Shown: positions 1 to 9,466, numbered from the stretch's first letter. The stretch: 64,000 bases of DNA from Bryobacterales bacterium (GCA_003170295.1 PNAJ01000133.1:28799-92798); one strand, 5' to 3'. Notes: a model not told the origin generated them from the sequence alone. Numbers and translations: made by a program.

Positions 1-454
1 GCAGTGCGTTTATGCGCTCCGTCAAGGCGGCGGTGCGGTCTTCACTTTTTTTCGGCTGCGGCGCGGCATGGGCGCGCGCGAGATCCTTCACGTATTGCTC
101 AAAAGGATCGCCGCCCTCGGCAATCTGTTCGAGCAGGCTGGTGTGGCGCAGCAGCTCCGCGATGTCGGCTTGCGGCGAAGCAGCGGATGGCTCAGGCTCC
201 GGCGCTGCGGCAGCGGGGGCCATCTCCAAGCGCAGATACAAGCGGTCGGGATGAAAATCTTCGAGATCGCGCAGGCGCATGCCGCCCGCGGTGACCTGAA
301 GGATCGAGAGAACATCGTTAAGATTGTCGCGATCGACGGCGAGAGGAGACTCCATATGTCGTCCGCCGAAATCGCCAAGCACGAGATATCGAGCGGGCTC
401 ATCGGCCGTGGCTTCGATTTTCGTGCGGCGCGGCGCGACGTCGAGTTCGATCAT
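1..454 (-). CDS. Type VI secretion contractile sheath protein (TssB/TssC-like), N-terminal part only
   Basis: The first 151 residues of a protein that runs off the left edge; its C-terminus is missing. The ATG at 454 lies 7 bp after the stop of the hydantoinase gene on the same strand, so the two are probably cotranscribed. Residues 23-33 read YLVLGDFGGRH, 41-50 DRDNLNDVLS and 64-73 LEDFHPDRLY. From memory, the pattern 'lvLGDFsGR ... D.DN.d.vl ... l.DFHPDrLy' is the N-terminal signature of sheath proteins in which TssB-like and TssC-like parts are joined, as seen in Acidobacteria and Myxobacteria. In T6SS the sheath contracts around the Hcp tube to fire it. An acidic Pro/Ala-rich linker follows at 79-95. 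The family call is motif-based; whether a full T6SS locus lies to the left cannot be seen. Confidence 0.68.
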   Translation of the reverse strand, partial: MIELDVAPRRTKIEATADEPARYLVLGDFGGRHMESPLAVDRDNLNDVLSILQVTAGGMRLRDLEDFHPDRLYLRLEMAPAAAAPEPEPSAASPQADIAELLRHTSLLEQIAEGGDPFEQYVKDLARAHAAPQPKKSEDRTAALTERINAL

Positions 455-461
455 GGGCTGA

Positions 462-2405
462 TTATACTGTCAACAATAAGTTGCCTGCGCGATCGACTCG
501 GAATTTCCAGGCGGGCGGCACCAGCGTAGTGGATCCGTAGTCGAGCACCAGCGCCGGACCCTGCTTGCTGCGATCGGTTAGATGCTCGCGCTTCCAGACA
601 TCGATTTTCTTCCATCCTCCAGTTTTTTTCAAATCAGCGATCCAAATTCGCCTCTGCTTCGGCAGGCCGGGCTTCGCGGAAGCGCTGCGGATGAGTTTCG
701 GCTTTTCGAGCGCCGTGCGAGCGCGGACTCGAATCGTGACAATCTCGACGTCGCGATCGGCGTTCGCGTAACCGTAGATTTTCTCGTGCTCGCGATGAAA
801 CAGTTGAGCGGGATCGCCCTGGTTCCAGGGAACATTCAATTCGTAGCTTTGGCCGCGATAGCGGAGGTCGGCGGTGCGCTCAATCTCAGCGCTGGGCAGT
901 GCTCCGCGTGCTTCGCGGCGCGCGCGGCGTTCGAGAGCGACGAACATTTTTTCTATATCGCGGCGGCCCAGCACTCCGGCGGCGTAATCGCGAACGGCGT
1001 CCGCCATCAACATGCCGAGCGCGGAAAGCGCTCCTGCATATTCGGGGACGATCACAGTCCGGATGCCCAGTTCCTGCGCGATTTCGCAAGCGTGCAGGCC
1101 TCCACAGCCGCCGAATGCGACCAGCGCAAAATCGCGCGCGTCGTGGCCGCGCTCCACTGATACCACGCGAATCGCGCGTTCCATATTCGCATTCGCAACG
1201 CGCAAAATGCCTGCCGCCGCCGCCGCACGGTCGATCTTCAGACGTTGCGCGATACGATCCACGGCTGCCGCAGCGCGGTCCGTATCGATGGTCATCGCTC
1301 CGCCCAGAAGCTGCTCCGCGCCGATGCGGCCGAGCACGACGTGCGCATCTGTGACGGTGGCTTCCGTACCCGTGCCGTAGCACGCGGGGCCTGGATCCGC
1401 GCCCGCACTCTCCGGTCCTACGCGCAGCAGACCGCCCGCGTCGACGCGCGCAATCGATCCTCCTCCGGCGCCCACGGTGTGGATGTCCAGCATCGGCACG
1501 CGGATCGGATAGCCGTCGAGGGACGCTTCCGTAGTGTGACGCGCCACGCCGTCGACCAGGCTCACGTCGGTCGACGTGCCGCCCATATCGAATCCGAGCA
1601 CCTGATTGAAACCGCTGGCCCGCGCGGTTTCGAGCGCACCGACGAGACCGCCCGCCGGGCCTGAGAGCACCGTCCGCACGGCCTGCTTTCGCGCGTCGCG
1701 CGCTGAAAGAAATCCGCCATTCGATTGCATGATCTGAATGCGGCGCCCTTGCGGCGAGCGTTCAAGCTGGCTCAAATACTTCTCCATCAAGGGCCCGACG
1801 TATGCGTTCACCAGCGTCGTCGAGCCGCGTTCATACTCGCGAATTTCGGGACTGATTTCGTGCGACGTGCAGAGATAGACGCCTTCCCGCGCCAGCGCTT
1901 TTGCCGCGGCACGCTCATTCGTGGGGTTCTGATACGCATGAAGAAAACAGACCGCGACCGATTTCGCGCCGGATCGCTTCAATCGGGAAGCGACGCGCTT
2001 CCACTCGGCGGCCGATGGTTTTAACGCGATGGAGCCGTCGAAATAGACTCGCTCCTTCACGCCGAAACACATCTCGCGATCGACGAGAAGACGCCTGGGC
2101 GCGGGCATAAGATTGTAGAGCTCGGCGCGATTCTGACGGCCGATCTCGATCAGATCTTCAAATCCGGCCGTGGTCACGAACGCAGTTCTCGCGCCTTTAC
2201 GCTCCAATAAAGCGTTGGTGGCGACGGTGGATCCATGCACCACTTCGGCCTTGATCTTACCGGCGGCGCGTTCGATCCCCGCCAGGATGACCTCCGCCGG
2301 AGCGCGCGGGTCTGACCGCATTTTAAACGTTGCCATGGGACGCCCGTCGTCATAAAAAACAATGAAGTCTGTAAATGTTCCACCGGCGTCGACGCCTATT
2401 CGCAT
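462..2405 (-). CDS. Hydantoinase/oxoprolinase family protein, subunit A type
   Basis: A 647-residue member of the HyuA/oxoprolinase family, cytoplasmic ATP-dependent enzymes that open hydantoin, 5-oxoproline or acetone-derived substrates. The N-terminus MRIGVDAGGTFTDF (1-14) is the actin-like phosphate-binding motif; HGSTVATNALLERKG at 57-71 and GFDMGGTSTD at 271-280 are the other conserved nucleotide-site blocks. The ATG at 2405 is chosen because the family begins exactly there; the frame stays open for 95 more codons into the divergent ABC gene but that stretch is not homologous. No hyuB-like partner lies upstream, since the divergent ABC ATPase begins 25 bp away. Substrate cannot be told; family identity is firm. 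Confidence 0.9.
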   Translation of the reverse strand: MRIGVDAGGTFTDFIVFYDDGRPMATFKMRSDPRAPAEVILAGIERAAGKIKAEVVHGSTVATNALLERKGARTAFVTTAGFEDLIEIGRQNRAELYNLMPAPRRLLVDREMCFGVKERVYFDGSIALKPSAAEWKRVASRLKRSGAKSVAVCFLHAYQNPTNERAAAKALAREGVYLCTSHEISPEIREYERGSTTLVNAYVGPLMEKYLSQLERSPQGRRIQIMQSNGGFLSARDARKQAVRTVLSGPAGGLVGALETARASGFNQVLGFDMGGTSTDVSLVDGVARHTTEASLDGYPIRVPMLDIHTVGAGGGSIARVDAGGLLRVGPESAGADPGPACYGTGTEATVTDAHVVLGRIGAEQLLGGAMTIDTDRAAAAVDRIAQRLKIDRAAAAAGILRVANANMERAIRVVSVERGHDARDFALVAFGGCGGLHACEIAQELGIRTVIVPEYAGALSALGMLMADAVRDYAAGVLGRRDIEKMFVALERRARREARGALPSAEIERTADLRYRGQSYELNVPWNQGDPAQLFHREHEKIYGYANADRDVEIVTIRVRARTALEKPKLIRSASAKPGLPKQRRIWIADLKKTGGWKKIDVWKREHLTDRSKQGPALVLDYGSTTLVPPAWKFRVDRAGNLLLTV

Positions 2406-2430
2406 ACGTAATTCATCATACTGAGATCGG

Positions 2431-3105
2431 GTGATTGTTCTCCGCGGCGTTTCCAAACAATTCGAAGGCAAGCGAAAGGTGACCGCGCTCGAAGGCGTCG
2501 ACCTGACTGTGGAGCGTGGCGAAATGGTGGCCATTGTCGGGCCGTCGGGCTCCGGCAAGTCGACGATGCTCAATCTGATCGGCGCGCTGGACCACGCAAG
2601 CGTTGGTGAGATCGAGATCGACGGCACGGCGCTATCTTCGCTGAGCGACGACGATCTGACGCGGGTGCGGCGGGACAAGATCGGATTCATTTTTCAGTTC
2701 TTCAATCTACTGCCGACGCTGACGTGTCTTGAAAATGTGTCGCTGCCGTTGCACCTGCGCGGCTGGCCTCGCAAAGAAATTGACAATCGCGCGCGGGAGC
2801 TGCTGGCGCTGGTCAAGCTCGGCGCGCGTCTGGATCATTTGCCGGAAGAGCTATCGGGAGGCGAGCGGCAACGCGTCGCGATCGCGCGGGCGCTGAGCGT
2901 TTACCCGCCGGTGCTGCTGGCCGATGAGCCGACCGGTAATCTGGATACCGCGACCGGCGTCGAGATTCTGAAACTGATTCACGATCTTCATGAGCGCCTG
3001 GGCGCGACGGTGCTGATCGTGACGCACGACGCCGCGGTCGCCGAGAGCTGCCCCCGCACGATTCACATTCGTGACGGCCGGATTCACGAGGATACTCGCC
3101 GGTGA
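2431..3105 (+). CDS. ABC transporter ATP-binding protein, LolD/MacB type
   Basis: A 224-residue ATPase with a full motif set: Walker A GPSGSGKST at 37-45, Q-loop Gln at about 89, signature LSGGERQRVAIARAL at 141-155, Walker B VLLADEPTG at 161-169 and H-loop His at 199. The sequence style (LSSLSDDDLTRVRRDKIGFIFQFFNLLP) is that of the LolD/MacB/FtsE class, which powers extraction or efflux through FtsX-type permeases rather than transmembrane import. The start is GTG. The stop overlaps the permease start in TGATG, so the two are translationally coupled. First gene of a five-gene co-directional run to 9406. Divergent from the hydantoinase gene with only 25 bp between starts. Confidence 0.93.
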   Translation: MIVLRGVSKQFEGKRKVTALEGVDLTVERGEMVAIVGPSGSGKSTMLNLIGALDHASVGEIEIDGTALSSLSDDDLTRVRRDKIGFIFQFFNLLPTLTCLENVSLPLHLRGWPRKEIDNRARELLALVKLGARLDHLPEELSGGERQRVAIARALSVYPPVLLADEPTGNLDTATGVEILKLIHDLHERLGATVLIVTHDAAVAESCPRTIHIRDGRIHEDTRR

Positions 3106-5642
3106 TGTTACTCCGGCTCATCAGTTGGCCGTACGCGCGCAAGCATCTGCTGCGCTGCTTTCTGACCATCCTCGGGATCGTGCTCGGCGTGGCGGTTTTC
3201 GTCGGCATGCACACCGCGAATCAAAGCGTGCTGGCCGCGTTCCGCGAGACCATCGATCGCATCGCGGGGTCCACGCAGTTGCAAGTTTCGGCTGGCGAGC
3301 CCGGCCTGGACGAATCGGTGCTCGAAACGGTCCAGAGCCTTCCGGAAGTGCGCGCCGCGGCGCCGGTGATCGAGGCTACGGTGCAATTCGCGAAGGGAAA
3401 TCTGCTGATCCTCGGCGTGGATATGCTGGGCGATCGCAACCTGCGCAGTTACGACCTGGAAAACTCCGACCAGGCGATCGACGATCCTCTGGTGTTTCTC
3501 GCGCAGCCCGATTCGCTGCTGATCACAAAGACATTCGCGACCGAAAATGGTTTGGAGCTGAATAGCCGGATTCCCATGCGAACCATGGATGGCGATCGCG
3601 TGTTCACCGTCCGCGGCATCATGAAGCCCGGCGGACTGGCCAGCGCGTTCGGCGGCAATCTCGCGATCATGGATATTTACGCGGCGCAAAAAGTTTTCGG
3701 AAGGGGCCGTAAATTCGATCGGATCGACATTGCGCTGCAAGAGGGCGTGGCGCTCGGCGATGGTCGCAAGAAGTTGCAACGGGCGGTGGGACCTGGGCTC
3801 GATGTGGATTTTCCCAGTTCACGCGGCGAACAGTTTGAAGCGACGTCGCACATTTACTCGCTGGCATCGAACATCACCAGCGTGTTTGCACTATTCATCG
3901 GGATGTTCATCATCTACAACACGTTCGCAATCGCGGTGACGCAGCGGCGCAGCGAGATCGGAATCCTGCGCGCTTTGGGCGCGACTCGGGCGCAAATCAG
4001 GACCCTGTTCCTCACTGAAAGCCTGATCGCGGGACTCGCTGGAACGCTGGCAGGCGTGGCGTTTGGCATCGCGATGGCGCGCGCGATGGCAGGATACATC
4101 GGCACTTTGCTCGCCGACGTCTATGGAATGGCGCAGCAGGCCGAACGTCTGGAAATCGATCCGTGGCTGATCGGCGCGGCGGTGGCGATGGGCGTGATCA
4201 CCAGTCTGATCGCGGCGGTGATTCCCGCGCGCAGCGCAGCTGGCGTCGATCCGGTGAAGGCTTTGCAAAAGGGCCGTTATCAATCGATGAGCGAGGGCGA
4301 AAATCGTACGCGCAGAAGATGGGCGATGGCGTGCGCGGCAGCCTCCGTCGCGACTCTGGCCTTGAATCGGCAGTCCATAGTTTTTTACGCGGGCTTCCTG
4401 CTCGCGGTGCTGGCGGCGGTTTTGCTTGCGCCTGCGTTGGCGCACTTGTTAGCGCGAATGTTGCGGCCGGTGTTCGCATGGATCAGGCCCGTGGAAGGAA
4501 CGCTTGCCGCCGACAGCCTGATCCAAGCGCCACGGCGCACTTCGGGCACAGTGTCGGCTCTGATGCTGTCGCTCGCATTGGTGGTATCGCTCAGCGGTCT
4601 GGCGAAGGCGAGCTACGATTCGATTTCCGATTGGATGCGCATCGCGCTCAATCCGGATTTGTTCGTGACCACCGCGGAGAGCGTCACATCGCGAAGTTTT
4701 GTTTTTCCGGCGGCGCTGGGCGATGGATTGAGCAAGATCGACGGCGTCGGCGATGTGCAGCTTGTGCGCAGCGTGCGCGTGACGGTGAAGGGCGGGCCGA
4801 TCATGCTGGTGGCGGCCGATATCGGATCGCTCGCGCGGCACGCGAAGCTTCCGGCGGTGGAGGGCGATAGCGACGAAATGTACCGGCTGGCGGCAGAGGG
4901 GAAGGGCGTGATCGCATCGGAGAACTTCGCGCGCTTGCATGGATGCAAGATGGGCGAGATGCTCGAAATCGCCGCGCCTGCCGGGGTCTTGCGAATTCCC
5001 GTGTCGGGTATCGTGCGCGATTTTTCAGATCAGCAGGGCAGCTTGCTTCTCTCTCGCGATGTGTTTATTCGCTACTGGAACGACGATTCCGTCAATGTTT
5101 TTCGCGTCTATCTGAAGCCCGGCGCGGATAGTGCGAAGGTCCGGCAACAGATTCTCGATACCTACGGGACTCAGCAACGCTTGTTCGTGCTGACCAATCA
5201 GGACCTGCGCCATTACGTGATTCGCGTGACCGATCAATGGTTCGGCCTGACCTATGTGCAGATCGCCGTTGCGGTGCTGGTCGCAATATTGGGCATCGTG
5301 AACGCTCTGACGGTTTCGATCACGGACCGGCGTCGCGAGCTCGGCGTGTTGCAGGCGGTGGGTGGATTGCGCGGGCAGATCCGTCACACCATTTGGCTGG
5401 AGGCGCTGGGCGTCGGCCTGATTGGTCTCATGCTCGGCTTGGTGCTGGGCGCGATACAACTTTATTACTCGGTGGAGATCGCCCGCAGGGATCTGATCGG
5501 AATCGAGATCGCATACGTTTATCCGTTCCGCACGGCTCTCGCGCTCGCGCCGATTATTTTAGTGGCGGCATTTCTTGCCGCAATTGGTCCGGCGGAACGG
5601 GCCGTGCGAGCCCCCCTGGTGGAGGCACTCGAATATGAATAA
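3105..5642 (+). CDS. FtsX-type ABC transporter permease (fused double unit)
   Basis: An 845-residue inner-membrane permease, twice the size of LolC/MacB TM subunits. It has an N-terminal membrane anchor (about residues 15-38), a periplasmic MacB-like domain, a first FtsX helix bundle at about 270-390 with the coupling stretch RRSEIGILRALGATRAQIR, two central helices, a second periplasmic domain, and a second FtsX bundle at about 715-840 containing DRRRELGVLQAVGG. The duplicated RREIGxLRALG motif is the family hallmark, so one polypeptide likely supplies both permease halves. Starts possible at GTG 3102 or ATG 3105; ATG is preferred as a TGATG overlap. The last 8 bp overlap the LolA-like gene. 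Likely moves lipoproteins, lipids or other envelope substrates; which one is not visible. Confidence 0.9.
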   Translation: MLLRLISWPYARKHLLRCFLTILGIVLGVAVFVGMHTANQSVLAAFRETIDRIAGSTQLQVSAGEPGLDESVLETVQSLPEVRAAAPVIEATVQFAKGNLLILGVDMLGDRNLRSYDLENSDQAIDDPLVFLAQPDSLLITKTFATENGLELNSRIPMRTMDGDRVFTVRGIMKPGGLASAFGGNLAIMDIYAAQKVFGRGRKFDRIDIALQEGVALGDGRKKLQRAVGPGLDVDFPSSRGEQFEATSHIYSLASNITSVFALFIGMFIIYNTFAIAVTQRRSEIGILRALGATRAQIRTLFLTESLIAGLAGTLAGVAFGIAMARAMAGYIGTLLADVYGMAQQAERLEIDPWLIGAAVAMGVITSLIAAVIPARSAAGVDPVKALQKGRYQSMSEGENRTRRRWAMACAAASVATLALNRQSIVFYAGFLLAVLAAVLLAPALAHLLARMLRPVFAWIRPVEGTLAADSLIQAPRRTSGTVSALMLSLALVVSLSGLAKASYDSISDWMRIALNPDLFVTTAESVTSRSFVFPAALGDGLSKIDGVGDVQLVRSVRVTVKGGPIMLVAADIGSLARHAKLPAVEGDSDEMYRLAAEGKGVIASENFARLHGCKMGEMLEIAAPAGVLRIPVSGIVRDFSDQQGSLLLSRDVFIRYWNDDSVNVFRVYLKPGADSAKVRQQILDTYGTQQRLFVLTNQDLRHYVIRVTDQWFGLTYVQIAVAVLVAILGIVNALTVSITDRRRELGVLQAVGGLRGQIRHTIWLEALGVGLIGLMLGLVLGAIQLYYSVEIARRDLIGIEIAYVYPFRTALALAPIILVAAFLAAIGPAERAVRAPLVEALEYE

Positions 5643-6369
5643 AACATTCATCGCCCTGATTGGTTTTAGCGCGGCGACCTTCGCACAGGACCCACGACGC
5701 ATTATCGAGGAGGTGCAGCGCCGCTCGCGCTCACAATCGCAGCGATATGAAGGCACGCTCGAGGTGATCGGCGCGGCGAATCGCATCGCGACGAAACGCT
5801 GGACGTTCGAACGCATCGGATCTTTTGGAGACAGCAAGGCGATCTTGCGATTCACTGCGCCCGCCGAGGTGAAGGGCGTCGCGCTGCTGATCGTGAATCA
5901 TCCGGACCGCGCGAGCGACCAGTGGATGTGGCGGCCCAGTATTGGCCGCGACCAGCGCATCGCGTTGCAGGACCGCTCCACTCGGTTTTTCGGTACCGAT
6001 TTCAGCTTCGAGGATCTGGAGGAGCGCGACGTCGAGCAGTATAATTTCAAGCTCCTCGGCGACGAAAATGGACAGTGGAAGATCGAATCGCGGCCGCGCA
6101 AAGCGTCGCAATACGCATACTCTTATTTATGGGTGAAAAAAGACAACTACACCATGGTGAAGGTCGAAGCGTATAACAAAAACGGCTTGGTGCGCGCGAT
6201 CGACTATCGGGATTTCGAGCTGGCCAGCGGCATCTGGACCGCGCGCACCATTGACGTGAACGACCTCGCGCGCAAGAGCCGGACGATTCTCAAGTACGAC
6301 AAGCTCGAATACAATCTTCCTTTGAAAGAGGACGGTTTTACGCTACAGGCATTGCGAAGATCGTCATGA
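5635..6369 (+). CDS. Outer membrane lipoprotein-sorting (LolA-like) periplasmic protein
   Basis: A 244-residue exported protein. Residues 1-16 form a signal peptide (MNKTFIALIGFSAATFAQ) with likely cleavage near Ala-Gln. The body (EGTLEVIGA..., FTAPAEVKGVALLIV, DQWMWRPSIGRDQRIALQDRSTRFFGTDFSFEDLEER) matches the LolA-fold 'outer membrane lipoprotein-sorting' family that usually accompanies RND or ABC exporters, a half-open beta-barrel able to carry a lipid-like ligand. ATG 5635 lies inside the end of the permease gene; the longer frame from 5575 is rejected because it would put 20 unrelated residues before the signal peptide. It overlaps the next gene by 4 bp (ATGA). A shuttle between inner and outer membrane is inferred from neighbours. 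Confidence 0.85.
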   Translation: MNKTFIALIGFSAATFAQDPRRIIEEVQRRSRSQSQRYEGTLEVIGAANRIATKRWTFERIGSFGDSKAILRFTAPAEVKGVALLIVNHPDRASDQWMWRPSIGRDQRIALQDRSTRFFGTDFSFEDLEERDVEQYNFKLLGDENGQWKIESRPRKASQYAYSYLWVKKDNYTMVKVEAYNKNGLVRAIDYRDFELASGIWTARTIDVNDLARKSRTILKYDKLEYNLPLKEDGFTLQALRRSS

Positions 6370-7565
6370 CCGGCGCGGTATTTGCGCTGATGCTCGCGCA
6401 GAGTTTCGAGCAGCGCGGATTTGTCGAAAATCAGACGCTGGTTTATCCACAGACCGCGCCGAACGATAGTGGCTACGTCGTCAATCAGACGCTGCTGCGA
6501 TGGGAGGCGTCCTACCAAATCGCGCCGTGGCTGAAATTCTCAGGAGCAATTGACGCGCGTACCGATTCGCATGAGCAGACGGAGCGCGCATGGAGCCTCG
6601 ACGCAGACGACCGGTCGCTGAAACGTCCGGCGTTCTCTCTGCGCCGCTCGAGCGCGACGCTTCATAAGGGAAAATTCACGGTGGAACTGGGCCGTCAATT
6701 CATCCGATGGGGCAAGGCCGATATTCTCAATCCCACCGATCGCTTCGCTCCGAAAGACTACCTGGCGAGTGTCGTCTCCAGCGATTTTCTCGGCGTCACC
6801 GCGGCCCGCGCGACTTACGAATCGGGCGCGAATACGATCGATCTGGTGTGGCAGCCCCTGTTCACGCCCAGCCGCACGCCCCTGCTCGATCAGCGATGGA
6901 CCGCTCTGCCAAGCGAAGTGCAGGGCGTTCCTATTAGCGATAATGGCGCGCGCTATCCCGGAGGCTCGCAGTACGGCGCGCGATTCAATCACGTCGGCGC
7001 GGGATACGAGGCGTCGGTTTGCTTTTTCGATGGCTTCAACAATCTGCCGCTCTTCACGGCGACGGGAAACATATCCGGGGTAGCGGTCCAACGTTATTAT
7101 CCAAAGCTTCGTCTTTACGGCGCGGACCTTGCCGTGCCTCTGCCGTGGTTCACGGTGAAAAGCGAAGGCGCGTATTTCACATCGTCGACCCAGGGCGCGG
7201 ACGAATATGCGCTCTACGTAATTCAACTGGAGCGGCAAGTGAAGGAGTGGTCGTTCGTCGGCGGATATGCGGGAGAAGTGGTGACACGCTCGACCGGCAA
7301 TCCCTTCGAGTTCGCGCCCGACCGCGGTTTTGCGCGATCTTTTCTCGGCCACGCCGGCTGGACCATCGACGCGAATCGAAGCCTCGTGCTCGAAGCGTCC
7401 GTGCGTCTTCATGGCTCGGTCGCGAAAATGGAATACTCGCAAGCCTTCGGACAGCACTGGCGCGCGACGGCGGGAGTAACCTGGATTCGCGGCTCGGAAA
7501 CGGATTTTCTGGGACAGTATCGTCGCAATTCATACGGGTCGCTCGCGATTCGATATAGTTTTTGA
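6366..7565 (+). CDS. Outer membrane beta-barrel protein (porin-like)
   Basis: A 399-residue protein with a short hydrophobic N-terminus (MTGAVFALMLAQS) serving as signal peptide, followed by alternating amphipathic strands: LLRWEASYQIAPWLKFSGAIDAR, KFTVELGRQFIRWGKADILNP, LVLEASVRLHGSV. The last residues SLAIRYSF end in Phe, typical of a barrel recognised by the BAM machinery. It resembles the DUF1302-type barrels that sit beside LolA-like proteins and RND or ABC exporters, but that resemblance is from memory. Its ATG overlaps the previous stop (ATGA) and its stop lies 2 bp before the next start. Likely the outer-membrane acceptor or exit of the exporter system. Confidence 0.72.
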   Translation: MTGAVFALMLAQSFEQRGFVENQTLVYPQTAPNDSGYVVNQTLLRWEASYQIAPWLKFSGAIDARTDSHEQTERAWSLDADDRSLKRPAFSLRRSSATLHKGKFTVELGRQFIRWGKADILNPTDRFAPKDYLASVVSSDFLGVTAARATYESGANTIDLVWQPLFTPSRTPLLDQRWTALPSEVQGVPISDNGARYPGGSQYGARFNHVGAGYEASVCFFDGFNNLPLFTATGNISGVAVQRYYPKLRLYGADLAVPLPWFTVKSEGAYFTSSTQGADEYALYVIQLERQVKEWSFVGGYAGEVVTRSTGNPFEFAPDRGFARSFLGHAGWTIDANRSLVLEASVRLHGSVAKMEYSQAFGQHWRATAGVTWIRGSETDFLGQYRRNSYGSLAIRYSF

Positions 7566-7567
7566 GT

Positions 7568-9406
7568 ATGCACGCGATACTCGCTCTTCTCTTGCTAGAT
7601 GGCGATGTCGACTGGTCCTCCTACGGCCGCGACGCGGGCGGCACTCGCTACTCGCCGCTGGCCCAGGTCACGCGCCAGAATGTCACGCAGTTGAAACCCG
7701 CCTGGGAATATCACACCGGCGCGCTGACTCCGAAATCCGACCTTAACGACAAAGCCGCGTTTGAGGCGACGCCGATTCTGGTCGATGGCACGCTCTATCT
7801 GTCGACGCCTTTCAATCAGGTCATCGCGCTCGACCCGGTCACGGGCAAACAGCGCTGGAAGTTCGATCCGGACGTCGATCGCACGCTCGATTATTCTGAA
7901 GTTGCTTCGCGCGGCGTCTCGACCTGGCTCGATCCCCAGCGTAAGAAGGGCGACCTGTGCCAGCGACGCATCATCGTCGGCACCATCGACGCCCGCCTGA
8001 TCGCAGTGGATGCGGCAACCGGCAAGGTTTGCGACGGCTTCGGCAAAATCGATTTGACGGAGGGCGTCGGCTTGAAGAACAAGGGCGATTATCAAGTCAC
8101 TTCGCCGCCCGCGATCGTCGGCGATCTCGTCATCACCGGCTCCTCCATCGGCGACGGCCGTCGCGCCGATTCCGAGCGAGGCATTGTGCGCGCCTTTCAC
8201 GCCCGCACCGGCAAGCTGGTCTGGAGCTTCGACCCTCTTCCCGCGTCGCTCAAGAATGCGGGCGCGGGCAACGCATGGTCGGCGCTGGCGGCCGATCCCG
8301 CGCGCGACATGGTCTTCGTCCCCACCGGGAGCGCGAGCCCCGATTTCTACGGTGGCGAACGGCCCGGCAACAATGGCTACGCGAATTCCGTGGTGGCGAT
8401 CCGTGCATCGACAGGTCAAGTCCTGTGGGCTTTCCAAGTCGTGCATCACGATCTGTGGGATTACGACGTCGCGTCGCAACCCGCGCTCGTGACCTTCAAA
8501 GGAATCCCCGCCATCGCCGTGACCACGAAAATCGGCCACTTCTTCGTCCTCGATCGGGAAACTGGAAAATCACTGCTGCCCATCGAGGAGCGCGCCGTGC
8601 CGCAATCGAAAATCCCGGGCGAGCAGACGTCCGCGACCCAGCCTTTCCCGAAGTACGACGTACTCGCGCCGCAAAAATTTACCGCCGCCGATGCCTGGGG
8701 CATCACGCCGCAGGATCAGGCGTGGTGCAAATCGCGCCTCGAAGGACTCGATTGGCGCGGACTCTTCACGCCGCCCAGTTTCGAAGGGACCATCATGTTT
8801 CCCGGCAATATCGGCGGAATTAATTGGGGCAGCAGCGCCTATGAACCGGACCGAGGCTTCCTCATCGTGGCCTCGGACCGCCTCTCGACCATCGTCCGTC
8901 TGATCCCTCGCGACAAGCTCAGCGAAGAAGTGAAAACCGCGCGCCAGAACCGATTCGACTTCGAAGTAGGACGGCAGCTCGGCACGCCTTACGCCATGAT
9001 GCGGGAACACCTGCGCGCCCCCAGCGGCCTGCCATGCAACGCCCCGCCGTGGAGCGAGCTCATCGCCGTCGATCTCTCCACCGGCAAAAAGAAATGGTCC
9101 GTGCCGCTCGGTTCGGTTCCGTTGCCCAACGGCCAAGTGATTCCCGGGTCGATCTCCATGGGCGGTCCCATGGTCACCGGCGGCGGATTGATCTTCATTG
9201 GGGCAACCATCACCGAAACGAAGCTCCGCGCCTTCGACGTCGATTCCGGAAAGGAGTTGTGGTCGGGAGACCTGCCCGCCTCCGCGCAATCCACTCCGAT
9301 GACGTACTCCGTCGGCGGCAAACAATATGTCGTGATCTGCGCGGGCGGCCACGGGAAAGCGCACTCCAAGATGGGCGATTCCGTCGTCGCCTTCGCCTTG
9401 CCTTAA
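7568..9406 (+). CDS. PQQ-dependent (glucose-type) dehydrogenase
   Basis: A 612-residue quinoprotein of the eight-bladed propeller family. Repeated blade signatures are visible: VDWSSYGRDAGGTRYSPL near the N-terminus, YLSTPFNQVIALDPVTGKQRWKF, GNNGYANSVVAIRASTGQVLWAFQ, VVHHDLWDYDVASQPALV and NIGGINWGSSAYEP. The HDxWDYD and GGxNWG blocks belong to the membrane glucose dehydrogenase subgroup rather than the methanol type. There is only a short hydrophobic N-terminal stretch (MHAILALLLLDG) and no cytochrome c domain, so electrons must pass to a separate acceptor. The ATG at 7568 is 2 bp after the barrel stop; TTG at 7562 is an alternative. The SMP-30 lactonase at 13038 fits as the next step if the substrate is an aldose. 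Confidence 0.88.
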   Translation: MHAILALLLLDGDVDWSSYGRDAGGTRYSPLAQVTRQNVTQLKPAWEYHTGALTPKSDLNDKAAFEATPILVDGTLYLSTPFNQVIALDPVTGKQRWKFDPDVDRTLDYSEVASRGVSTWLDPQRKKGDLCQRRIIVGTIDARLIAVDAATGKVCDGFGKIDLTEGVGLKNKGDYQVTSPPAIVGDLVITGSSIGDGRRADSERGIVRAFHARTGKLVWSFDPLPASLKNAGAGNAWSALAADPARDMVFVPTGSASPDFYGGERPGNNGYANSVVAIRASTGQVLWAFQVVHHDLWDYDVASQPALVTFKGIPAIAVTTKIGHFFVLDRETGKSLLPIEERAVPQSKIPGEQTSATQPFPKYDVLAPQKFTAADAWGITPQDQAWCKSRLEGLDWRGLFTPPSFEGTIMFPGNIGGINWGSSAYEPDRGFLIVASDRLSTIVRLIPRDKLSEEVKTARQNRFDFEVGRQLGTPYAMMREHLRAPSGLPCNAPPWSELIAVDLSTGKKKWSVPLGSVPLPNGQVIPGSISMGGPMVTGGGLIFIGATITETKLRAFDVDSGKELWSGDLPASAQSTPMTYSVGGKQYVVICAGGHGKAHSKMGDSVVAFALP

Positions 9407-9466
9407 CCTTTTGATACGATGAGTTACTGGTTAGTCATTAACTTGTAATCTTCAAGGGGTGTAAGT

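Noticed and set aside
3108..3779. 223-codon frame antisense to the permease
   Set aside because: His/Arg-rich shadow sequence opposite a gene with clear FtsX motifs.
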